DNA of 64,000 nt from Maribacter aquimaris (GTDB lineage: Bacteria > Bacteroidota > Bacteroidia > Flavobacteriales > Flavobacteriaceae). The notes below the pieces were generated by a model, which saw nothing but the letters and a program-made list of their open reading frames with translations, was not told the origin of the DNA and did not search any database. The DNA lies in the NCBI RefSeq assembly GCF_014596745.1, contig NZ_JABTCF010000007.1:174527-238526 (forward strand), in the 5' to 3' direction. A program made the position numbers and the translations under genes. This document shows positions 16,775 to 24,875 of the stretch, piece by piece; within the stretch, counting starts at the first letter, position 1, and every line of letters begins with the position of its first letter.

Positions 16775-19700
16775 TTAGAAATTAATATTTAATCCTAATA
16801 ATATAGTACTTGCATTTGGCGATCCATTCCAATCAACACCATTTATAAGTCCTGTATATAAAAAGTTTGAAATCTCAGGATTGTATCCGCTATAATTTGT
16901 CCAGGTTATTAAATTTTGACCTGCGATATACACATTCAAACTTTCAAAAAACGTACTGTTTTCAACAGGAAAATCATATCCAATAGTCACATTATTTAAT
17001 CTTAAATAACTGCCATCTTCAATAATACGGTCTGAAATAGCAGCACGGCCATTTGTGCTAAATCCAATTCTTGGATACGTGTTTGATTGACTGTTTGGTC
17101 TCCAAGCATTATTATAGGCTGCTGGTAATATATTATTGAGTTCTCCTTCAGCATTTCCTAACTGTAATAAGTTACCGTTAGCAATATCATTACCGTAAAC
17201 ACCATTAAAAATGAAATTAGCTGTAAATCTTTTTAATTTGAAATTTAAATTAAAACCATAAACAAAATCTGGGTTTGGATTTCCAATAAGTGTTCTATCC
17301 GATAAATCGATATTGCCATCGTTATTTTGATCTACAATTCTTACATCACCAGGTACAGCACCTGATGTTAAATCTGTATCTTCGGTCTGATAAACCCCAT
17401 TGGTTTGATAACCATAAAAAAGACTCATTTCTTCACCTTCTACAAATACATTTGCTGGTGATTTGAATATATCTCCTCGACTAATTTGATCTCCAAAGTA
17501 GAAAGACCTTTGTTGAGCAGTACCATCTATATAAAAATCTTTTAAAGGAATCCCTAAAGTTTCAATTTTAGTTTTATTGAATGCAATATTTGCGCCTATA
17601 TTTATTTGAAAATCATCCGTAGAAACAGGTGCTACATTTAATGCTACTTCTAATCCTTTATTAGAAATGGTTCCTCTATTTATAAGTATAGAACTAAATC
17701 CTGAAGATGTTGGAATTGGACTACTTTGTAATAGATCCTTCGTCGTCTTATCATACAAATCAATAGAACCCGAAATCTTATTATTTTTAGTTGCAAAGTC
17801 TAAACCAAAATTTAGTTGTTCGGTCGTTTCCCAAGTCAAGTTAGGATTTGCAATATTGTTTAGCGTTAAAGGCACACTCGTTCCATTTCCAGGAGTCCCG
17901 TACTGTGATCCGTTTATTCCATAATCAGATAATGTTCCGTAAGGCGAAATACCATGATTTCCTATTTGTCCCCAGCCAGCTCTTAATTTTAAATCCTCAA
18001 AAACATTTAAGTCTTTAATAAAATTTTCATCGTCAAGTCTCCATGCCAGTGCAAATGATGGAAAAACACCATATCTGTTATCCTCTGAAAATTTTGACAC
18101 CCCATCTCTACGGAAAGAGGCTGTTAATATATATTTATTATCAAATGTATAATTTATACGCCCTAATAAAGAAAAAATTTGTTGATCTGATTTTATGAAT
18201 TGTAGTGGCTGTGTTATTATAGACGCTAAAAATGGCTGTTCTATAGTAAGTTCTGTTGTTACAAAATCTTCAACCGCATAAATACTATTTTCTACATTTC
18301 TAACATCATAGGTAACACCTGCAGTTGCATTTATTCTATGCTTATTATTAAATGTTCTATTGTATCTTAAAAAATTATTGATTTGATACGATGTTGCATT
18401 TAAAGTTGATATTTGCAGTGCCCCGTTTGCATTAGCACCTTGAAAAGTTGTTAGTCCGTAAAAACGTCTTCTATCTTTTGTTCTTATATCTCCTCCTGCT
18501 TGTATTTGATAGCTTAAACCTTTTACAGGAAGTTGATAAGTAAGTCCTAAAGACCCAATATATCTTTTTTCTTTAGAAAAATCAGAAAAATCATCTACCC
18601 ATGATTGAGGGTTTGAAGCTTCCAAATCTCTACTAAAATCATCAATTTCTTCAGTAATTACAGGTCTAAATGAAATAACATTTTTAATAAAACTTTGTTC
18701 GGCTCCAATCAAATCTCCTGATTCTGTAAAATCGGTGCTATTAAAATACGCACTAACCCCTACTTCTAATTTTAAGTTTTCATTAAGATCTTGATTTAAA
18801 TTAATTCTGAAATCACCACTTTTAAGACCCGAATTAGCAACAATCCCCTCTTGATCGTCAAACCCTGCTGATATATAATAATTTCCATTATCACTACCTC
18901 CAGCGGCAGACATTCCGACTTTAGTGCTAAACCCTTGTTGGTATAATTTATCTTGCCAATTTAAAATTTGAGCAGGACTATTTGAAACTGTTGGATTATT
19001 TGCATTATCATAAGTAACTCCAAACACCTGAGAACCATTTATTTGGTATCGTGGATTTACACCATTAAATTCATCTGCTTCAATTTGATACTTAGCATAA
19101 TCAATACCATCTAAAACGTCATATTTTTTTGTGACAGTCCTAATAGAGGTTGTTATAAACGAATTGATTTTAACCTTACCTTTCTTTCCTTTCTTTGTTG
19201 TTATTAATACCACCCCATTTGCTCCCCTAGAACCATAAATAGCTGTAGCTGATGCATCTTTTAAAATTTGAATACTTTCAATATCCCTTGGATTAATCCC
19301 ATTTAAACCATTTTGAGTTTCCTGACCTGAATTACCTACGCCTCCGGAAGCTATTACATCTTCTCCTGCTGAGGATATAATAACACCATCAATTACATAA
19401 AGTGGCTCATTGTTTCCCCTTAAACTATTAGTACCTCTAATCTTTACGCTAATACCAGATCCTAATGAACCTGAATTTTGAGTAACTTGAACTCCTGCTG
19501 CCTTACCCTGTAATAATTGGTCTACAGACGTTAGTTGATTAGCTACTTCAGCATCAACTTTCACTGTTGTAACAGCTCCTGTAACATCTTTTTTGAGTAC
19601 CGTACCATAACCTATTACAACAACTTCATCGAGTGCCTCTGCAGACTCTTCTAAAGTAATATTTATGGTATTTTTGTTACCTACAAGTATGGTTTGCGAA

Positions 19701-19939
19701 AGCATACCAATGTAACTAAACACTAATTGGTCTGTTGCATTAACATTTTCAATTTGGTAGTTACCGTCAAAATCTGTGGTAACACCATTTGTCGTTCCGA
19801 CAACAAGAATTGTTGCCCCTGGCAAAGGCACATCAGACTCATCTGAAACAGTACCGGTCACCGTTTTTGTTTGTGAGAAAGCACTTTGTGTACAAATCAT
19901 TACCAACGCAATGACTGCCAATTTAAACTTCATTTTCAT
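16775..19939 (-). CDS. SusC/RagA-family TonB-dependent outer-membrane transporter (xylan locus)
   Basis: 1054 aa. Signal peptide to about residue 22 (ALVMICTQSAFSQ), a carboxypeptidase-regulatory-like domain (TVTGTVSDESDVPLPGATI, GVTTDFDGNYQI) at about 25-110, then VVVIGYGTVLKKDVTGAV leading into the plug (QLLQGKAAGVQV, SVKIRGTNSL, NEPLYVIDGVI, ILKDASATAIYGSRGANGVV) and a long beta-barrel with the terminal phenylalanine (LLGLNINF) that signals outer-membrane insertion. It imports oligosaccharides with energy from TonB-ExbBD. It pairs with the SusD 39 bp downstream. Upstream, only 43 bp away, is a chimeric gene remnant; the operon promoter and candidate operators lie before that remnant, between 20284 and 20671. 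Confidence 0.96.
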   Translation of the reverse strand: MKMKFKLAVIALVMICTQSAFSQTKTVTGTVSDESDVPLPGATILVVGTTNGVTTDFDGNYQIENVNATDQLVFSYIGMLSQTILVGNKNTINITLEESAEALDEVVVIGYGTVLKKDVTGAVTTVKVDAEVANQLTSVDQLLQGKAAGVQVTQNSGSLGSGISVKIRGTNSLRGNNEPLYVIDGVIISSAGEDVIASGGVGNSGQETQNGLNGINPRDIESIQILKDASATAIYGSRGANGVVLITTKKGKKGKVKINSFITTSIRTVTKKYDVLDGIDYAKYQIEADEFNGVNPRYQINGSQVFGVTYDNANNPTVSNSPAQILNWQDKLYQQGFSTKVGMSAAGGSDNGNYYISAGFDDQEGIVANSGLKSGDFRINLNQDLNENLKLEVGVSAYFNSTDFTESGDLIGAEQSFIKNVISFRPVITEEIDDFSRDLEASNPQSWVDDFSDFSKEKRYIGSLGLTYQLPVKGLSYQIQAGGDIRTKDRRRFYGLTTFQGANANGALQISTLNATSYQINNFLRYNRTFNNKHRINATAGVTYDVRNVENSIYAVEDFVTTELTIEQPFLASIITQPLQFIKSDQQIFSLLGRINYTFDNKYILTASFRRDGVSKFSEDNRYGVFPSFALAWRLDDENFIKDLNVFEDLKLRAGWGQIGNHGISPYGTLSDYGINGSQYGTPGNGTSVPLTLNNIANPNLTWETTEQLNFGLDFATKNNKISGSIDLYDKTTKDLLQSSPIPTSSGFSSILINRGTISNKGLEVALNVAPVSTDDFQINIGANIAFNKTKIETLGIPLKDFYIDGTAQQRSFYFGDQISRGDIFKSPANVFVEGEEMSLFYGYQTNGVYQTEDTDLTSGAVPGDVRIVDQNNDGNIDLSDRTLIGNPNPDFVYGFNLNFKLKRFTANFIFNGVYGNDIANGNLLQLGNAEGELNNILPAAYNNAWRPNSQSNTYPRIGFSTNGRAAISDRIIEDGSYLRLNNVTIGYDFPVENSTFFESLNVYIAGQNLITWTNYSGYNPEISNFLYTGLINGVDWNGSPNASTILLGLNINF

Positions 19940-19982
19940 GTTAAAATAGTTTTAGTTAATAATTTAGTTAGTTGTATTTTAT

Positions 19983-20283
19983 TTAATTTATTAGTGATAT
20001 TATTTTTGTAATCACTCCACTTGTGGCGGGATCTGCAACTCCTTTAAAACCAGGTTGCTTTCCCCCAACGCTTATTTCTAATGATCCTGGTTCTACTAAA
20101 AATTCACCATCCTCACTTATTAAAGCGTAGCTTTTTGGGCTTATACTAAAGGCTACTTTTTTTGCTTCGCCAACTTTTAAATGAATCCTTTCAAAACCTA
20201 CCAACGTTCTAGTAGCAGCATTTGCCTTGCCTTTGTGAAAAAATCATCACAACCGCGATAATTGCAATTTTCAATTTGGTCAT
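19983..20283 (-). pseudogene. Deletion scar: susC-like leader joined to the 3' end of a GH3 gene
   Basis: From the ATG at 20283 the - strand encodes MTKLKIAIIAVVMIFSQ, a signal peptide whose DNA matches the leader of the adjacent susC at roughly 31 of 41 aligned bases. After about 50 bases the homology changes frame and becomes the C-terminus of a GH3 enzyme: HKGKANAATRTLVGFER, VAFSISPKSYALI, GSLEISVGGKQPGF, i.e. the fibronectin-III-like domain that ends bacterial GH3 beta-glucosidases and beta-xylosidases, with stop at 19983-19985. The leader frame itself meets a TAG soon after. This looks like a large deletion joining the first codons of a second susC to the tail of a GH3. Confidence 0.75.
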
Positions 20284-20531
20284 CCTTGAGTTTGTTTAAG
20301 TTAATTTTAGTTTATTTAAAAGGTTGGTTTCTTTGAGGGAATTCCAGTTCCTTCAAATCACATACGTAAAAAGAAATCCGATAAAAATCAAGATCAAACC
20401 TATAAGCAAGACTTCTCCTAAGATTTTAAATTTTGAATATTTTTTCTTCATCCTGAATACCACTATGCACCACTATCAAAAATATATTAGTATTATAACC
20501 TTGAATGCCAAGTAATGAGCAGTAGGTGAAA

Positions 20532-20606
20532 CTAATGTTGCAGATGGGCGGCACCCAACCTTTTACACAACATTCGTGTTAATTGACGCAACATTTGTTG
20601 CAAATG
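20532..20606 (-). promoter_or_regulatory. Candidate operator pair upstream of the SusC xylan operon
   Basis: Read on the - strand, CATTTGCAACAAATG (20592-20606) and CATCTGCAACATTAG (20532-20546) agree at 11 of 15 positions and are exactly 60 bp apart; the first contains the palindrome GCAACA-TT-TGTTGC (+ strand 20588-20601). A 13/15 match lies at 858-872 before the other xylan operon. Paired sites suit a dimeric HTCS DNA-binding domain (inference). The rest of the 388-base spacer 20284-20671 shows no gene. Confidence 0.45.
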
Positions 20607-20671
20607 ACCATGAATCATTAACATGAAAAAAAATATAAAGTGGTAAAAGCGCTAATTAGTTTTAGGGAAAG

Positions 20672-23600
20672 TTAAGGTCTCACTACATCTGTCGGAAGGA
20701 CCCCAAATAGTGCCTTGAAACATTTTGTGAAATAGGAAGGGGATGAAAACCCTACTTGATAGCAAACCTCGCTGATGTTTATTTCCTCATCGGTTTCAAT
20801 GATCTGCTTGGCTTTCTGCAATCGTACGTTTCGTAAAAACTCATTTACGGTCTGTCCCGTTAGTGTTTTGATTTTTCTGTATAATTGGCTGCGACTTAGA
20901 TTCAGCTCTTTGGCCAATAACTCCACGCTCAAATCGGGATCACTTATGTTCTCATGAACATAATTCAACACCTTTTGTATAAATCCTTTATCCAGTGAGG
21001 TGTTATTGGTGTTTTCATCACCACCACTGATATTCCTAAAATACTTATCAAAGATGATTTGTCGACTTGTGATCAATTGATTGAGCCTAAGCCTTAACAA
21101 CCTCATATCAAATGGCTTGACCATATAGGCATCGGCGCCGAATTCGATTCCCTCGATCCTATCGTCTATTTTAGCTTTTGCGGTCAGCATCAATAAAGGT
21201 ATATGGCTGGTCCTCAAATCCTCCTTAATAAACTTGCAGAACATAAACCCATCCATATTGGGCATTATGACATCGGTTAAAATAATGTCCGGTAAAATAT
21301 CTTTCGCGATTTTTAGCCCTTCTTTACCGTCTTTGGCCACGACTACCTTGTATTGTTCCTTAAACTCATCTTTTAGATAATTCCGCAATTCGGCATTATC
21401 CTCAACGATCAACAGTGTGTAAGACTTATATTTAGGGGTTGATTTTTCATCTTGCTCTTCTATTTCCCCTTTTTCACTATCAATTACCCCAAAGGATTCC
21501 CTAGAAGAAGGTCTCAAGGCCTTCGATTCTTCCAAAAGAAGCTCATTTTCATTGAAATACTCCATCCCATTGGGTAAAACTATTCTAAATGATGTGCCTT
21601 TTCCCAACTCACTGGTCACCTCAATCTTTCCTTTATGCAACTGCACGAAGCTCTGTACCACCTCGAGCCCTATACCGGTTCCCCCATAATAGGTTTCATT
21701 AAGGTTTTTTACTTGATAGAAACGTTCGAATATTTTCCCGACCTGTTCTTCCGTTAATCCTGGTCCTGTATCGGAAATAACTATTTCGACAACCTTTATC
21801 GGTTCATTTTCATCAACCAATGGCAATTTTTCAAAAATATCGTTTGATACAATATCCAAGGTTATACCCCCACCTTCATTCGTGACCTTCATCGCATTGG
21901 AAAGAATATTGAAAATGATTTTCTCCAACATTTTCTCATCGGCGTAAATGGGAATATGATCTTGGTCTTTATCGATGGTCAAGTGTATGTTCTTGCTTAA
22001 TGCCTCCGCTTCGAAATAATCTATCACCTCATTCGATAATATACTTAAATCAAGTTCCTTTACCTTAATATTCAATTTGTTATGTTCCAGTTTCCTGAAA
22101 TCCATAAGCTCATTGATTAGCCGATAAAGCCTATCCGTATTTTTATAGATAACATTGTGTTTATTCCTGATCTTAGCCGGTAGGTTAAGGCTCTTATCCC
22201 CAATAATATCTTTAAGAGGGTTTATTATAAGTGTCAAAGGGGTTCTGAATTCATGTGAAATATTGGTAAAGAATTGTAGCTTCTGCTTATACAATTCATC
22301 TTCCCTTACCCGCTGGTCCCTTTCGGCACGAATCAGTTGTTTTTCTTTTATACGTTTCTGTGTGACCAAATTCAACAGATACACCCCTAACATGAATAAA
22401 CACAGATAACAAAGAATTGCGATATTCGTTTTCCACCAAGGAGGCAGTACGGTAATTTTTAGTTCTAAGGGAGGCTCATTCCAAATCCCATCATTGTTCG
22501 CTGATTTTAACTTAAAGGTATATTCCCCTTGATCCAGGTTGGTATAGGTTGCACTTCTTTGACTCCCTACATAATTCCAAGAATCCTCCAATCCTTCGAG
22601 GTAATAGGCATATTGATTCTTTTCTGGTCGCGTATAATTAATACCGACATAGTCAATGGTGAAAACAGACTGGGTATGATCTAATGTAATTTCTTTTGTT
22701 TCAGAAATGACCTTTTTCAAAGGGGATCCTTCCTCATTAGCAACCACCCCCTCATTAAAAAGCTTAAACCCTGTCAAATATAACCTTGGAACCCTTTTGT
22801 TTTGGCTAATCCCATTGGGGTCAAAAAAATCAATGCCTTTATAATTCCCAAAATAAAGGATACCTTGGTCATCTTGTAATACCGCATTGAAATTGAAATC
22901 ATCGGAAAGCAATCCATCGTTTTGGGTATAGTTGGTAAACTCCCCTTTTTCCAGATTGATTTTGGTAATGCCCGAGTTACCACTAATCCAAATATTGCCA
23001 TTTTTACTTTCCAAAATACTGGAAACCGTTTCATCATTTAAACCAAGGATCTCATTGTAAAAAACATATTCATTCGTTTCATCATCATAACTACATAGGC
23101 CCGAGCCCCTAGTGCCTATTAAGATTTTCCCATCCTTACTTTCATATAAGGAAAGTATATGGTTGGCACTGGTCTTATTTTGACTTGTATTATGAACCTT
23201 TTCCGCAAGGGATTTCACAACGAACCCTCCCGAACGTTCCTGAGTGACCTTAAAAAGACCTTGGGTCGTACCCAACCAGAGGTTATTCTTGGTGTCGACC
23301 AATACTTTTCGGATAGCGCTGGTATGAATCTCATTTTGCACGAATGGTTCTGAAATATGCCTAATAAATTCCTGGGTTTCCGGATTGTATGAAATGAGTC
23401 CGTCGTAGAAGGTCCCAATCCAAATTGTACCGTCGGCACCCTCCGCAAAGCTCATTATCCGATTGGAATTGAATACATCAGGCAGGTTTTGGCTACTGAA
23501 ATTTGTAAAAAAAGATTCCCCTTGCCTTAAGAGAAATAGACCATTTTGCCAACTTCCGGCCCATAGATTTTTTTGACTGTCAAAAAATATGGTTTGAATA

Positions 23601-24859
23601 TCCAAACTTTTTAGCCCGGAATACTTGCTTTTTCCCCTTCCAATATGTTCAAATATGTTCGTTGAAGGATCATAGGTGTCAATACCACCACCGTCCATAC
23701 CTATCCAAAGCTTACCGTCATCATCCATTAAAATCCCGGTAACAGACCCCACTTCCAGTGAATTCGTTTCATAGGGCAGACTTTCAAGTCCCTTGAATTT
23801 ATCGTACAAACTGTCGTAGACCGATATGCCACTATTGTAATAGCCAACCCAAATCCTGTCATCCGCATCCAACAACAATGCCCAAATAGAATTTGAGCGG
23901 ATACCATTTTTATCGGTTTTGTCCTGAACATACTTACTGATAAGCTTCCCATCCCCATCAATATGTAATAGACCATCATTCTCTGTACCGACCAAGACGG
24001 TCCCATCGGTAAGTTGGACCATATCCAGTATTCGTTTGTCGGTAATATCATAATGGCTAATGGTATCCAAGCCACCCATCTTATTTATGCCTTTTACAAT
24101 TTTATAGACCCCTTGCGATACTGTCCCAATCCATATAGAACCGTCCTGGGCCAACAAAATGGACTGAACCTGATGCTTAAAGGGAACCATGCCTTTATCG
24201 GTATTGAAATACGAAAAATCAAACTTATTGTCCTCTTTAAGGTATTCCTCCAGACCCAAACTGGTACCCGCATAAATTTTGCCCTCCCCACTAACCTTTA
24301 TATCATTGACATTCACAATATTCCTTGAGGAAGCAAAATTGGAAGCCACCCGTCTAATAATCGAATCCCCTGCCGCCAATCTGAAATAACCATTCTCAAA
24401 ACTCCCAATGAAGATATTATCTGAAGCATCGCCATAAATCGTAAATGCCGAAAAATTGGAAATACCACTTTTATTGTTCTTTTCAAGTGGAATCCGTACG
24501 AATTTATCCAAGTCCCTATCATAAAGGTTCAACCCGTTCTCGGTGCCTATCCAAAGTCTATTTTTCGTATCTAAATAGGTACAGTGTATTAAACTACTAT
24601 TTAAGGAAGTGGAGTCATTAATCCGATGTTTATAGGATGTATAATCAATGCCATCGAATTTATACAGGCCTTCGCCATTGGTTCCCATCCAAATAAAACC
24701 ATTCTGGTCCTGAATTATGGTAGAAACCGCAACCTTGGAAATACCATCCTTGATATTCTCAAATTCAAAGCGCTTGGTTGCTTCCTGAGCCATCACAAGC
24801 ACAGAACCCAGTGTACTGAGAAATACAAAAAAAAGATTTATCCTATTTCTATTGCTCAT
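20672..24859 (-). CDS. Hybrid two-component system regulator (HTCS), probable xylan sensor
   Basis: 1395 aa in one chain. Signal peptide (ending VLVMAQ), then a periplasmic sensor made of repeated Reg_prop blades (GFIWMGTNGEGLYKFDG, RLWIGTENGLNLYDR, NLWAGSWQNGLFLL) and a Y_Y_Y domain (SATYTNLDQGEYTFKLKSAN), a membrane segment near residue 810 (IAILCYLCLFMLGVYLLNLV), HisKA with His869 in NISHEFRTPL, HATPase, a receiver with phospho-acceptor Asp1196 (LTDVIMPNMDG) and a C-terminal AraC-type HTH. HTCS proteins bind an oligosaccharide and directly activate the neighbouring locus. Location between the DUF5060-type gene (16 bp upstream) and the SusC xylan operon makes that operon its likely target. 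Confidence 0.95.
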   Translation of the reverse strand: MSNRNRINLFFVFLSTLGSVLVMAQEATKRFEFENIKDGISKVAVSTIIQDQNGFIWMGTNGEGLYKFDGIDYTSYKHRINDSTSLNSSLIHCTYLDTKNRLWIGTENGLNLYDRDLDKFVRIPLEKNNKSGISNFSAFTIYGDASDNIFIGSFENGYFRLAAGDSIIRRVASNFASSRNIVNVNDIKVSGEGKIYAGTSLGLEEYLKEDNKFDFSYFNTDKGMVPFKHQVQSILLAQDGSIWIGTVSQGVYKIVKGINKMGGLDTISHYDITDKRILDMVQLTDGTVLVGTENDGLLHIDGDGKLISKYVQDKTDKNGIRSNSIWALLLDADDRIWVGYYNSGISVYDSLYDKFKGLESLPYETNSLEVGSVTGILMDDDGKLWIGMDGGGIDTYDPSTNIFEHIGRGKSKYSGLKSLDIQTIFFDSQKNLWAGSWQNGLFLLRQGESFFTNFSSQNLPDVFNSNRIMSFAEGADGTIWIGTFYDGLISYNPETQEFIRHISEPFVQNEIHTSAIRKVLVDTKNNLWLGTTQGLFKVTQERSGGFVVKSLAEKVHNTSQNKTSANHILSLYESKDGKILIGTRGSGLCSYDDETNEYVFYNEILGLNDETVSSILESKNGNIWISGNSGITKINLEKGEFTNYTQNDGLLSDDFNFNAVLQDDQGILYFGNYKGIDFFDPNGISQNKRVPRLYLTGFKLFNEGVVANEEGSPLKKVISETKEITLDHTQSVFTIDYVGINYTRPEKNQYAYYLEGLEDSWNYVGSQRSATYTNLDQGEYTFKLKSANNDGIWNEPPLELKITVLPPWWKTNIAILCYLCLFMLGVYLLNLVTQKRIKEKQLIRAERDQRVREDELYKQKLQFFTNISHEFRTPLTLIINPLKDIIGDKSLNLPAKIRNKHNVIYKNTDRLYRLINELMDFRKLEHNKLNIKVKELDLSILSNEVIDYFEAEALSKNIHLTIDKDQDHIPIYADEKMLEKIIFNILSNAMKVTNEGGGITLDIVSNDIFEKLPLVDENEPIKVVEIVISDTGPGLTEEQVGKIFERFYQVKNLNETYYGGTGIGLEVVQSFVQLHKGKIEVTSELGKGTSFRIVLPNGMEYFNENELLLEESKALRPSSRESFGVIDSEKGEIEEQDEKSTPKYKSYTLLIVEDNAELRNYLKDEFKEQYKVVVAKDGKEGLKIAKDILPDIILTDVIMPNMDGFMFCKFIKEDLRTSHIPLLMLTAKAKIDDRIEGIEFGADAYMVKPFDMRLLRLRLNQLITSRQIIFDKYFRNISGGDENTNNTSLDKGFIQKVLNYVHENISDPDLSVELLAKELNLSRSQLYRKIKTLTGQTVNEFLRNVRLQKAKQIIETDEEINISEVCYQVGFSSPSYFTKCFKALFGVLPTDVVRP

Positions 24860-24875
24860 ATATACATACTAGGGA

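Noticed and set aside
20324..20515. 63-codon + strand frame in the susC promoter spacer
   Set aside because: Lys/Ile-rich composition typical of AT-rich noncoding DNA, and it would occupy the operator region.
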